Notes under the pieces: generated by a model
What the model saw: the letters and a program-made list of their open reading frames with translations, nothing else
What the model was told of the DNA's origin: nothing
The model's database searches: none
Assembly (NCBI RefSeq): GCF_029395475.1
Contig: NZ_CP113917.1
Span: 186,001-250,000 of the forward strand
DNA from: Bifidobacterium sp. ESL0775
Lineage (GTDB): Bacteria > Actinomycetota > Actinomycetes > Actinomycetales > Bifidobacteriaceae
Direction of reading: 5' to 3'
Length of the DNA stretch: 64,000 nt
In this document: positions 55,981 to 64,000 of the stretch, one piece after another
Numbering within the stretch: position 1 is the first letter of the stretch
How the letters are laid out: every line of letters begins with the position of its first letter
Translations under genes and position numbers: made by a program

Positions 55981-56011
55981 TCGTTGTGCGATGCAATGCA
56001 TCGCACAACGA
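55981..56011. promoter_or_regulatory. Perfect 15-bp inverted repeat upstream of surface protein 3
   Basis: TCGTTGTGCGATGCA, one base, TGCATCGCACAACGA, 25 nt upstream of the ATG. The sequence differs from the palindromes at 3197 and 11573, but symmetry and position are kept. Confidence 0.8.
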
Positions 56012-56155
56012 CGGTAATACTTCAACTTCTTTTATATTACATAGTTTCCCGACCGGATTCAATCTTCAGGCCGGAAACATCCCGTTGGGACCGGTCCCAT
56101 TGATTGTTGGCGCTGGATAGATTTGTCGTCTATTGGATTCAGATGTTTCAGGGTT

Positions 56156-57580
56156 TCAGCGGAAGGTTCCACGTGTCCTTGCAGCTGCTTGTGGTCCGGT
56201 GTAAGCCGTTTTCGCCCGGCGTGTCGCGTATTTTGTGGATGGGCCTTTGCCTAGACGTTTCAGGGTCTGGTTATCGACGAGTGAACTGAGGAGACGGGAA
56301 GCTGCAGGTTTGGAGAGTCCCGTCAATTCCGCCGTTTGACTTCTGTTGATTGAGGGATGTTCTTGCAGATAGGTGAGTATCAAATTGGTGCGGTTTGCAA
56401 AGTCATCATCGAGAATGGTTGGTGGTTTGCTGATTGGTTTATCCTTGATTGCACTGGTTTCGGTCTCATCTCCCTCATAACGTTGGGAAGGCAGGATAAG
56501 TTTGAAACTGTGACTGGCTATCGAGATTGTTGGCTGTTTTTCAAAGCCCTCATACATTTCGAAGATTTTCGGGATTCCCATTCCGTATGCTTCCACGAGA
56601 TGGAGCCGATAGAAGATGTTCGCGAGTTTTGGATTTCTTTTTGAGGAAAGCCCGTTGATGATGTCGTCTTTGCCCACGCCTTTGCGCAGGCCTCCGAAAT
56701 TGATGAATTCAATGCGGTCATCGTAAACGCTGATGAGCGCAGAATCATGATAGGTGTAATCGCGGTGGATTAATAGGTTTAATACTGCCTCGCGTAAGGT
56801 GGCTGGCGGGTAATCGTAGAAATCCTCGCGATATATCGACCCGATCGTCGAGCTGACCCGGTTGTAGGGGCCTAAAAATTGCAGGATTTGTTCCAGCTGG
56901 ATAAATAGGGAGCCGGTAAATTCGTAACGGTTGCTTATTGTCATTTTGCGGGTTCCTTGGAATTTGGCGGCTTTTACGGAAGCTGTGCATTCGTCAGAAA
57001 GCAGCCAGGCAAGGTTGGTGTATAGACCGTCGGCGTTGATTATTCCAAGTGTGCGATAGCTGTTGTCGTTGAGCGGAACGTCATGCTTCTCGAACATATT
57101 TCGTAAGGCATTGAAGGAGAGACGCTGTTCCAAGCTGACCGCATCTTCGAATGAATTGCCTGAGGTCTCCCGGACCATATCGAGTATTGCTGTTTCACTT
57201 GCGGGAATCGACGCGGCGCCCGAGCGGATATAGACGCCTGCCGGTCTGAGGCCTTTGTCGGAAAGATAATAAGGACGATCGGTGCCTCGGCTGACTTGGG
57301 CTTGCACGATTTGCTGCCCGTTCATAGTTTCGGTGGTTACTGAAAGGAAAGCAATGATATCAGGGCGTATGGCGTTGGCCGCAGCTTGGGTGACCTGTCT
57401 CATTGTCTCGTCTGGATTGGCGAGACCTGTTACTTGGCCTGTGTCGTCGATGCCGACGTAGATGGTTCCTCCATCGGTGTTTGCGAAAGCCGCCAAGGTA
57501 CGTTTTGCGCTGTCTGACCATTCGCGTTTGAATGCTATGTGTAGGCCTTCACGCAATGGTTCGGTCTTTTCCTTAGTCAT
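56156..57580 (-). CDS. AlbA_2/Schlafen-type ATP-binding transcriptional regulator 2
   Basis: 474 aa from the ATG at 57580 (MTKEKTEPLREG); a longer in-frame reading from 57661 runs through operator-like repeats and is rejected. The AlbA_2 domain covers about 10-130 (FANTDGGTIYVGIDDTG). The HATPase_c_4-like region is at about 255-375 (LREAVLNLLIHRDYTYHD, NFGGL, GMGIPKIFEMYEG). A winged helix-turn-helix lies at about 400-455 (NRSQTAELTGLSKPAASRLL). It has the same domain order as the protein at 3557-5224 and the same position upstream of a giant surface gene. The ribosome binding site is weak. Confidence 0.85.
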   Translation of the reverse strand: MTKEKTEPLREGLHIAFKREWSDSAKRTLAAFANTDGGTIYVGIDDTGQVTGLANPDETMRQVTQAAANAIRPDIIAFLSVTTETMNGQQIVQAQVSRGTDRPYYLSDKGLRPAGVYIRSGAASIPASETAILDMVRETSGNSFEDAVSLEQRLSFNALRNMFEKHDVPLNDNSYRTLGIINADGLYTNLAWLLSDECTASVKAAKFQGTRKMTISNRYEFTGSLFIQLEQILQFLGPYNRVSSTIGSIYREDFYDYPPATLREAVLNLLIHRDYTYHDSALISVYDDRIEFINFGGLRKGVGKDDIINGLSSKRNPKLANIFYRLHLVEAYGMGIPKIFEMYEGFEKQPTISIASHSFKLILPSQRYEGDETETSAIKDKPISKPPTILDDDFANRTNLILTYLQEHPSINRSQTAELTGLSKPAASRLLSSLVDNQTLKRLGKGPSTKYATRRAKTAYTGPQAAARTRGTFR

Positions 57581-57596
57581 AAATAGAATCTTATCA

Positions 57597-57880
57597 TATC
57601 TTATCGTATCGTTTTGATAAGATACGATAAGATAGTAGGATTTGTAAAAATCAAAAAGCATATTTTTGTTGGAATAGCAATGTTTCTGAGCTATCTTATA
57701 TCTTATATTTTTATCTTATAAATTATACGATACGATACGATATTTTGATAAGATAAACCGGTCTTTTTGTGAGGGTATAAGCTCAATTTTCGTTGGAATT
57801 ACAACGTTTCTGCGCCTATCTTATAATCTTCTATCTTATATTTTGTATCGTATCACCTATCCGATCAAATGATACGATAG
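57597..57880. promoter_or_regulatory. Operator-like repeats upstream of AlbA_2 regulator 2
   Basis: A perfect 14-bp inverted repeat, TATCTTATCGTATC (57597-57610) and GATACGATAAGATA (57621-57634), begins 16 nt before the start codon. Further CTATCTTATA and CGATACGATA motifs recur to 57880. A diverged direct duplication of about 60 bp starts at 57668 (GTTGGAATAGCAATGTTTCTG) and at 57792 (GTTGGAATTACAACGTTTCTG). No gene is present in 57581-57936. Confidence 0.75.
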
Positions 57881-57936
57881 CCTGCTATATCGCGGCGGCG
57901 ATTGTGGATTCCTTCGTTACCAGGTGCTGCGGCTTT

Positions 57937-60372
57937 CTACTCCTGCAAGTGGTAGACGCTGTCGTCGCTTGGGGCCGAGTTCATGTGGTAGCCGACCACA
58001 TAAAGGTAGGGTCGGTCTGTTTTTGCCGCCGTCGCCGGGCCTTGGGCTGGGTCGAATAGAGGGCTGGAGATCGTTGATGTGTTGGGGTTGTACCAGCCTG
58101 ATGTATCCGCGTTTTTGAAGACGTAAATCGTGAAAAGGGGCTTTTGGATTTCGGCTTCGCTCGCTCCGCTGTCGTAACAGAGTTGTGAGCCCGTTCCCGC
58201 GGCGCATTTGTAATCGCTGTCCGGCCCGATAAGGCTCAGATAGGGTGAGTCTAGCTTGCTGTTGTGGGCTTGGTCTCCCCATGTCTCGTTTGAGTTCGCA
58301 AGGTGGAGCTGGTTGCTTGGATGGTCCGATGGCATCCCTGTGATGATGCCTGTCTTATCGAGTTGGGCGCATTTGCCGGAGTCGGTGCAGTACTTGCCGG
58401 CTATCAGCGAGAAATCGCCTTTTTCTGCGGCCGCCGTGATTTGGTCCGGGGTCGCGTTCTTGGAAGTGGGCTTCGGATCGGCCTTGCTGCCGTCCTTCGA
58501 GATGGTGAACTCGGGCAACGAGCTCCAATCGAGCTGCGGGTTTTCGACCAGATAATAAGCGGTTTCGTCGGAAGGCGCGGGCTTGGTGGCGACCATCTTG
58601 TGGCCCGGCTGCTCTACTTCCGGGACAAACGGGTTGGGGGAGTCCAACGTGGGGACGTTGACTTTCGTGGTCTTATAGAGGCTTTTGTCGCGGCGGATGA
58701 AGAACGGGCGCGAGGTGTCGACGTCTTTTTCCTTGGCCGCCTCGGCTGTCGCGTCCTTGTCGAAGTATCCGGAATCGATGACCCCTTTCACGTCGGAACC
58801 GACCGGGAAGTAGACGTAGTGGGTTTTCATCTCGTAACTTGCCCCAGACATCGGCGCGTTCTGGCTCGGGTAGTCGTGGGATAAGTGCCCGTTGACGCAC
58901 GTGTCCTCTGGATCCCAGCGGGGGATTATGTCCGTGCCGCAGGTGATTTGGGAAATGGTCGAGTCCATGAGTTCGAACGCGCCCTTGTTTTGATAATACA
59001 GTTCTTCGCGAGCACCTTTCTTCGGGTCCGTGTTTGCCGGGCAGCCGGGGTCGCCGCCGTTATGGCAGAACAGCAGCGCGTGGCCGGTTCCGGTGCCGTC
59101 GGCGGAGTCATCGCCATTGCTTTCCGAACTTTTGACCCAGGATCGGCCGCCATCGTCGCCTGAATTTTCGCCGGGGCTCAAGGTGATGCATTTGTCGTCG
59201 TTGGTGCAGTATGTTCCCTCCACCGGTGCCAAGCCGGCATTGACGCCGGTCATGTTGATGTCGCTGTTGGTGGGATCAAATCTTACGGCGTCGTTCATGC
59301 CATTGGCGTCGATGCCGTAATAAAGCGTCAGGTTGCCGCCGGTGGCCGCGCTGCCGGGCTTGGGAGAGGAATCGACGACTTTGCCGAGCATCTTCTTGCT
59401 GGAGAAGCGGGGGACAAGCTTCACGTTGAAACCCTTGCTGGCGTACTGCTGCTTGGCCTCGCTCTTGTCTTGGCCCACGACGTCGTAATTGATGCCGCTG
59501 CCCGAGGTGGCGACGCCCACGTCGATGCCGGTTTTGCTGTCGCTGACCGCCTGGCCGTCGTTGGGGTAGGAGGCGATGACCGTGCCCTCTTTGGTCTTGT
59601 CCGTGTTGGTTATCACTTTGTAATAATGCACCGGAACGCCCATGGATTTGAGGCTGTCGGTGACGTTTTGCACAGGTTGGCCGCTGGTGCCTTTGGGCAC
59701 GCCGGGGCCGCTCGAGGCGATGACGGTGATGGGCTGGCTGCGGGTGCTGTAACGCTTGCCGGACTCGATGCCGCGATATTTGAGGAAGCTGCCTTTGGGC
59801 TTGGCCGAGAAGGTTTGCTTGGTGACGGTTTTGAAGCCGCGTTTGTGCAGCGATTTCTCGACGTCGGAGGCGCTGAACTCATCGGTCTTGCCTGATTTGA
59901 CCACGCCGAGGTCGGTTGGGTTCGGCACGGTTTTGCCGCCCCACAGCTGGGCTTTGTAGGTGCCGAAACCGACACCCGTCACCACAAGCGCGGCGGCGAC
60001 AATGGAGGCGATGATGATAATGAGGGTTTTCTTCGTGTGGACTTTTGCCGCCGTGGTTACGGCCGCGCCCGCAGCCGTAACCACGGGGTTGGGTGCGCCA
60101 TGGGGCAGGGGTATGGATGAGGTCGGGCCTTGTGCGGGCTGGTTCGGTGCCGGTTGCGCGGCGATTGGCGTGTTGTTTCCTACCGTGTTGCCGTTGTTGC
60201 TTCCAGCACCGCCAGTGCTGCCAGCGCTGCAGATGCTGCCGGTGCCGGTGCCGGTACGGCCGCCTCCTATGCCGTTATTGTTCCCGCCCACCGTCGGCGC
60301 CGGGGAGCCGCATTGGGTGCAGAACGCTTCATCGTCATCCATCCGGTGCCCGCAGCTATTGCAGAATTTCAT
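57937..60372 (-). CDS. Zinc-ribbon, membrane-anchored PASTA-like protein 1
   Basis: 811 aa from the ATG at 60372, with GAGGAG 5 nt upstream. The N-terminal zinc ribbon is FCNSCGHRMDDDEAFCTQCG, with two CxxC pairs. A Pro/Ala/Gly-rich linker leads to one membrane helix (LIIIIASIVAAALVVTGVGF, about 115-140). Outside, residues about 145-340 resemble divergent PASTA repeats (ITVIASSGPGVPKG, VVDSSPKPGS). The rest carries two GTYC/GKYC...C modules (EGTYCTNDDKCITL, AGKYCTDSGKCAQL) that could be disulfide-bonded. The architecture suggests a cytoplasmic sensor domain linked to a wall-binding exterior, but no function is established. Tandem paralogue of the next gene. Confidence 0.75.
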   Translation of the reverse strand: MKFCNSCGHRMDDDEAFCTQCGSPAPTVGGNNNGIGGGRTGTGTGSICSAGSTGGAGSNNGNTVGNNTPIAAQPAPNQPAQGPTSSIPLPHGAPNPVVTAAGAAVTTAAKVHTKKTLIIIIASIVAAALVVTGVGFGTYKAQLWGGKTVPNPTDLGVVKSGKTDEFSASDVEKSLHKRGFKTVTKQTFSAKPKGSFLKYRGIESGKRYSTRSQPITVIASSGPGVPKGTSGQPVQNVTDSLKSMGVPVHYYKVITNTDKTKEGTVIASYPNDGQAVSDSKTGIDVGVATSGSGINYDVVGQDKSEAKQQYASKGFNVKLVPRFSSKKMLGKVVDSSPKPGSAATGGNLTLYYGIDANGMNDAVRFDPTNSDINMTGVNAGLAPVEGTYCTNDDKCITLSPGENSGDDGGRSWVKSSESNGDDSADGTGTGHALLFCHNGGDPGCPANTDPKKGAREELYYQNKGAFELMDSTISQITCGTDIIPRWDPEDTCVNGHLSHDYPSQNAPMSGASYEMKTHYVYFPVGSDVKGVIDSGYFDKDATAEAAKEKDVDTSRPFFIRRDKSLYKTTKVNVPTLDSPNPFVPEVEQPGHKMVATKPAPSDETAYYLVENPQLDWSSLPEFTISKDGSKADPKPTSKNATPDQITAAAEKGDFSLIAGKYCTDSGKCAQLDKTGIITGMPSDHPSNQLHLANSNETWGDQAHNSKLDSPYLSLIGPDSDYKCAAGTGSQLCYDSGASEAEIQKPLFTIYVFKNADTSGWYNPNTSTISSPLFDPAQGPATAAKTDRPYLYVVGYHMNSAPSDDSVYHLQE

Positions 60373-60462
60373 CTTCACTCCTCAATACGGATTTCCGTTG
60401 ATACGAATGCTGCGCCCTGGTTTTCCGCAATTGGCAAAAGGCTTGCAGCGCAAACTCAGCCG

Positions 60463-62940
60463 TCATTCTTTGAGATAGTAGACATCGTCCGGATGGGGCG
60501 GAGCTGTCGACGTGGTGCTGTGGCTGTTCATGACGACCAAATACGGCCTATCAGTAGGGGCCTGGGTGGGGTCATCGGCTCCGGCGACGAACAAGAAGCC
60601 AGGATTTTCGATGGACTGGTCATTCTCTTTGTACCAAGCCGAGGTGTCCGCACCCTTGAAAACGTAGAGGAGCTTGGTCGGGGTGGTGGCCATCTGATTC
60701 ATCTGGACGTCGGCGCATTGGCTGAGCCCCACGCCGCCGTCACAGGTGTATTCGCTGTCTGGCCCTGTCAGGAAGAAGAAGGGCCGTTTCGCCGAGTATG
60801 TGGTTCCTGCGGATCCGTTGCTGGTGTTGTCGAAGGAAAGATGGCTGCCTTCGTGCGCGATCATGTCATAATCTTTGCTCACTCCAGTCAACACGCCTTG
60901 CTTGCTCAGCTGCATGCATTCCCCACTGCTCAGGCAATAGCTCCCGGCGATCGGCGTGAAGTCCCCCTTTGCCATCGCCGCTAAAATCTGGTTGGGCGAG
61001 GCATCTTTGGAGGCAGATTCGGTCTTTTTGCCATCATTGTTCCCATCGCTGAAGACGTAATCCGGCAATGAACCCCAGTCAAGTTGCGGGTCCTCGACCA
61101 GGTAATAGGCCGTCTCGTCGCTGGGGGCAGGCTTGAATGGTTCCAGCTTCTGCCCGTTAAGGGCGGCGAAAGTCGGGGCGAAGGGATTGGGGGTGTCGAA
61201 TGTGGTCACCGGAACGCTGGTCTTGTCGTAGAGCTTCTTGTCACGTCTGATGAAGAACGGGCGTGAGGTGTCTACGGCCTTCTGCTTCTGTGCTTTGGCG
61301 AGTTCATTGTTATCGAAATAATTCGCGCCGGTTACTTTGGATACGTCGGAACCGACCGGGAAATAAATGTATAGGGGCCCCATGTCGTAATTCGCCCCGG
61401 ACATCGGGCTGTCAAAGCCCGGGTCGCCTGTGTAAATGGTCTTGCCATTGATGCATCCACCGTCTTCCTGCCAGATGCCGCCGCATTCGAACCCGACGGC
61501 CATCTGGTAAGGTGCGAGCTCGAACGCGCCGGAACCCTTGGTGTAAAGGGATTGCAAGTCGTTTTCTGTTGGGCAATACGCCTGTTGCACTGATCCGCAA
61601 AACAGCAGGTCCTTGCCAAAGTCTTTGCTTCCTTGGCTTGGGAATTCGGAGCTGATGGTGGCGGGCATTCCCTGTCCGCTATCGGACGGGTTCGTGAAAT
61701 CGATGCAATCTCCCGCATTGGTGCAATATTTGCCCGCCACCGGAGCGGCCGATCCCACAAGATCATTGGGCGAACCGTAGGGGTCATCCGGATATGCGTT
61801 CTTGCCGATTACCGCGTCCTTGAAACCGCTGGCGTCGATGCCGTAGTAGAGGGTGAGGTTGCCGCCGTTGGCCTCGGAGCCGGGCTTCGGGCTGGAATCG
61901 ACGATCTTGCCGAGGCGCGCCTTCGAGGAGAAGCGGGGCTTCAAAGTGACGTTGAAGCCGGCGCTTGCGTACTGTTGCCTGGCCTGGTCCTTGTCCTGGC
62001 CTACGACGTCGTAGCCCACGCCTTTGGCCTGCTCGGCCACGCCGATGTTGATGCCGGTTTTGGTGTCGGTGACAGGCTGGCCGTCGGCGGGGTAGGAGGC
62101 GACGACGGTGTCTGGCGCGGTTTTCTGATTGGTGACGACCACCTTATGGAAGTGGACGGGGACGTTCATGTCGGAAATCGACTTGCGGATCTTGCGCACC
62201 TGCTGGCCTTGGGTGCCTTTGGGCACCCCCGGCCCGCTCGAGGCGAAGACGGTGATGGGGTCGCCGGTGCTGTAGCGCTTGTTCGGGTCGATGTTGCTGT
62301 ACTTGATGAAACTGCCCTTCGGCTTGCCCGAGAACGTCTGCTTGGTGGTGGTCTTGAAGCCGCGTTTGTGCAGGGATTGTTCCACGTCCGACGCGGTGAA
62401 TTCGTGGGTCTTGCTTGACTTGACTACGCCGAGATCGGCTGGTTTCGGCACGGTTTTGCCACCCCACAGTTGGGCTTTGTAGGTGCCGAAGCCTGCGCCA
62501 GCCACGACGAGCGCGGCGGCGACGATGGACGCGATGATAATGATGAGACGTTTTTGGGCGTTCGCCTTGACGGCTGTGGCTGCTGCCATGCTCGCTGGGC
62601 CTGCGGTTGGGCTTGCCTGCGTGTTTGCTCCGCCCATGGCTGGGCTTGCTGCTGTCGAGCTTACCGGTGCGCTTGTTGCCGCGCTTGCCGTTGCACCCGT
62701 GACCGCGCTCGGAGCCACACTTTCGGTTCCTGCGGTTGCTGCTGCGCTGGCTCCTGCGGCTGTGGGTGCGTCTGTACTTGTGGGGGTTGCCGTTGTCGCG
62801 TTTGCCGGTGCGTTTGGAATGTCGCTTTGTGGTTGTGGTACGTTTTGTGACGTTGACATAGACGGCGCGGGAGCCCCGCATTTGGTGCAGAATTTCTCTT
62901 CATCAGCGAGCCTGTGCCCGCATTTGTTGCAAAACTTCAT
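60463..62940 (-). CDS. Zinc-ribbon, membrane-anchored PASTA-like protein 2
   Basis: 825 aa, same architecture as the neighbour at 57937-60372. Zinc ribbon FCNKCGHRLADEEKFCTKCG, Ala/Thr-rich linker, membrane helix LIIIIASIVAAALVVAGAGF (about 130-155), PASTA-like repeats (FASSGPGVPKGTQ, VVDSSPKPGSEANGGN) and two GKYC/GSYC...C modules (GKYCTNAGDCIDF, GSYCLSSGECMQL). The two proteins are most similar in the membrane and PASTA-like part, and diverge in the linker and exterior modules. AAGAGA precedes the ATG. Function unknown. Confidence 0.75.
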   Translation of the reverse strand: MKFCNKCGHRLADEEKFCTKCGAPAPSMSTSQNVPQPQSDIPNAPANATTATPTSTDAPTAAGASAAATAGTESVAPSAVTGATASAATSAPVSSTAASPAMGGANTQASPTAGPASMAAATAVKANAQKRLIIIIASIVAAALVVAGAGFGTYKAQLWGGKTVPKPADLGVVKSSKTHEFTASDVEQSLHKRGFKTTTKQTFSGKPKGSFIKYSNIDPNKRYSTGDPITVFASSGPGVPKGTQGQQVRKIRKSISDMNVPVHFHKVVVTNQKTAPDTVVASYPADGQPVTDTKTGINIGVAEQAKGVGYDVVGQDKDQARQQYASAGFNVTLKPRFSSKARLGKIVDSSPKPGSEANGGNLTLYYGIDASGFKDAVIGKNAYPDDPYGSPNDLVGSAAPVAGKYCTNAGDCIDFTNPSDSGQGMPATISSEFPSQGSKDFGKDLLFCGSVQQAYCPTENDLQSLYTKGSGAFELAPYQMAVGFECGGIWQEDGGCINGKTIYTGDPGFDSPMSGANYDMGPLYIYFPVGSDVSKVTGANYFDNNELAKAQKQKAVDTSRPFFIRRDKKLYDKTSVPVTTFDTPNPFAPTFAALNGQKLEPFKPAPSDETAYYLVEDPQLDWGSLPDYVFSDGNNDGKKTESASKDASPNQILAAMAKGDFTPIAGSYCLSSGECMQLSKQGVLTGVSKDYDMIAHEGSHLSFDNTSNGSAGTTYSAKRPFFFLTGPDSEYTCDGGVGLSQCADVQMNQMATTPTKLLYVFKGADTSAWYKENDQSIENPGFLFVAGADDPTQAPTDRPYLVVMNSHSTTSTAPPHPDDVYYLKE

Positions 62941-63236
62941 CGTTTCTCTTTTCCCAGTGTCTCATACACCAACTCTTCAATATATATGCTACGACTTCCA
63001 GTGCCGAAATGTGGTGAGTCTAAGTGCAAGTTGGGAATTTAAAAGTAGGTTATTATGGAGAAGTCAATAGAGAGCTTCTAACAAGGGCACTTGAACGGCA
63101 GCGTTTATAGTCTTTAGCCCAATCTCTGTTGATGATAGCTGGCCTTCGGGCTGGAGTTACTTGATGGAGCCGGTGTAAAAGCCGGCTCCTTGCATTTGCG
63201 GATGGCCGTGTGAGGCTCGTTCTTTATACTGGAACC
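62941..63236. other. Intergenic region between divergent genes
   Basis: It holds a hairpin GGAGCCGG/CCGGCTCC at 63166-63189 and presumably divergent promoters. No gene was found. Confidence 0.4.
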
Positions 63237-64000
63237 ATGACTTTAGGTGAGACTCGACATGTTGACGGTTTGGATCTGCGGGCGAAGGCGATTGCGGAGT
63301 TTCCGGGGCGCAAGGCGCGGACGCTGCGGTTCACGGGTGGGGCGCCTCGAGCGGCGCGAGCGATCGGCGACGGGTCGCGGGCGTTGTTTCTGCGTTCGGA
63401 CGGGCCGGAGGATCTGGTCACGTCGCTGTGGATGAGCGTGATTGGCCGTGACGGTTCTCATCGCGAGGTGCTGCTGGCCGACCCACGTGAGCTGCTTGCC
63501 GATGCGGACAACGAGGATGTGCCAGCCGAGGAGAAAGCGCGGCGCGAGCGTGCCCGCGAAGGTGGGCAGGGCATCGTCTCGTACTCCGTGGATGACGCTG
63601 GGCGGCGCGTGGTTTTCACCATTAACGGCCAGCTCTTCGTCAGCGAGATCGACGAGGACGGCGACGGCGCTCGCACGCGGCAGATTGCGGTTGGCGGCGC
63701 TGATGATGGCGGCGAAAATGGTCATGACGATGCCGCGAATTCCAATGATGACGATGGCGTGACCGACGCCAATTCGAAGGCTTCGTCGGCAGGTTGCAAG
63801 TGGCTGCCGGTGTTGAACCCGCGGATTTCACCGGATGGGCGGCATATCGCCTACACGACGGGTTCACGGCTGGTGATGGTGGATATCGCAGATTGGGATG
63901 ATGCTGGATTTGCCGATACCGCTGTAAAACAGGACGATGATGGCACTGATTCTCGTGCCGGCGATGTTGCTGATGACAGCGTTGCGGAAGCGGATGGTGG
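63237..64000 (+). CDS. S9-family (DPP IV/prolyl oligopeptidase-like) peptidase, N-terminal part
   Basis: The open frame starts at ATG 63237 (MTLGETRHVDGLDLRAKAIA) and runs off the right edge (254 codons visible). The visible part resembles the beta-propeller half of S9 peptidases: WMSVIGRDGSHREVLLADP, then GIVSYSVDDAGRRVVFTING and NPRISPDGRHIAYTTGSRL, the last being the blade motif typical of DPP IV and acyl-aminoacyl peptidases. Acidic, Asp-rich insertions interrupt it. The catalytic Ser-Asp-His domain would lie outside the window. A cytoplasmic role in peptide use is likely (no signal peptide). Confidence 0.75.
   Translation, partial: MTLGETRHVDGLDLRAKAIAEFPGRKARTLRFTGGAPRAARAIGDGSRALFLRSDGPEDLVTSLWMSVIGRDGSHREVLLADPRELLADADNEDVPAEEKARRERAREGGQGIVSYSVDDAGRRVVFTINGQLFVSEIDEDGDGARTRQIAVGGADDGGENGHDDAANSNDDDGVTDANSKASSAGCKWLPVLNPRISPDGRHIAYTTGSRLVMVDIADWDDAGFADTAVKQDDDGTDSRAGDVADDSVAEADG

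Noticed and set aside
57581..57661. N-terminal extension of AlbA_2 regulator 2 from 57661
   Set aside because: The extra 27 residues are translated from the operator palindromes. The AlbA_2 homology begins after the ATG at 57580.

Overview
The window is a high-GC actinobacterial chromosome segment, most likely from Bifidobacterium. A core rpmH-rnpA-yidD-yidC-jag-rsmG-parA-parB run (13.4-20.4 kb, + strand) is followed by trxB, a class E sortase, a DUF881 protein and crgA. A cell-wall signalling operon (fhaA-fhaB-PP2C-ftsW/rodA-pbpA-pknA-pknB, 47.4-37.4 kb, - strand) lies further right. This is the usual replication-origin neighbourhood. Perfect parS sites and DnaA-box clusters support that. 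dnaA, dnaN, recF and gyrAB are not in the window, and the place left of rpmH where dnaA normally sits is filled by about 13 kb of accessory genes.

Accessory blocks surround and interrupt the core. (1) At 1-13.1 kb there are two very large repeat-rich surface proteins on the - strand, an AlbA_2/Schlafen-type ATP-binding regulator between them, a toxin-antitoxin-like pair and a decayed duplicate. (2) At 25.5-37.1 kb an internalin-like LRR protein carries about 6.5 near-identical 498-bp repeats and a 1-nt frameshift, and is followed by two pilins and a class C sortase (a sortase-dependent pilus locus) between crgA and pknB. (3) At 47.5-57.6 kb there is an Abi_2 abortive-infection gene, remnants of an ATPase gene, an AAA/DUF4143 ATPase, a third giant surface protein with a 969-bp tandem repeat, and a second AlbA_2 regulator. 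(4) At 57.9-62.9 kb there are two tandem paralogous zinc-ribbon/membrane/PASTA-like proteins, followed by the start of an S9-family peptidase.

The most striking signal is shared by the three giant surface proteins (starts near 3165, 11544 and 55955, all on the - strand). Each has a run of nine C (G on the + strand) about 55 nt after a conserved ATG. The ATG frame encodes a hydrophobic, signal-peptide-like leader. Differences between the paralogues are largely synonymous or conservative in that frame, but radical in the frame that continues into the long ORF. With nine C the two frames do not join; with ten (or seven) they do. I infer that all three genes are ON/OFF phase-variable by homopolymer slippage and are shown here in the OFF register. 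Each leader also contains a perfect inverted repeat whose sequence differs between loci while its symmetry is kept. A two-hairpin element is conserved downstream of two of these genes. The neighbouring regulator and ATPase genes each have their own set of upstream iterons or palindromes. Together this suggests a recurring surface-protein switching module.

How the genes work together: the ParABS genes segregate the origin. YidC, YidD, RnpA and Jag serve translation and membrane insertion. The Pkn/PP2C/FHA/PbpA/FtsW operon controls polar growth and septation together with CrgA. The sortases attach the pilins and LPXTG-type surface proteins to the wall.
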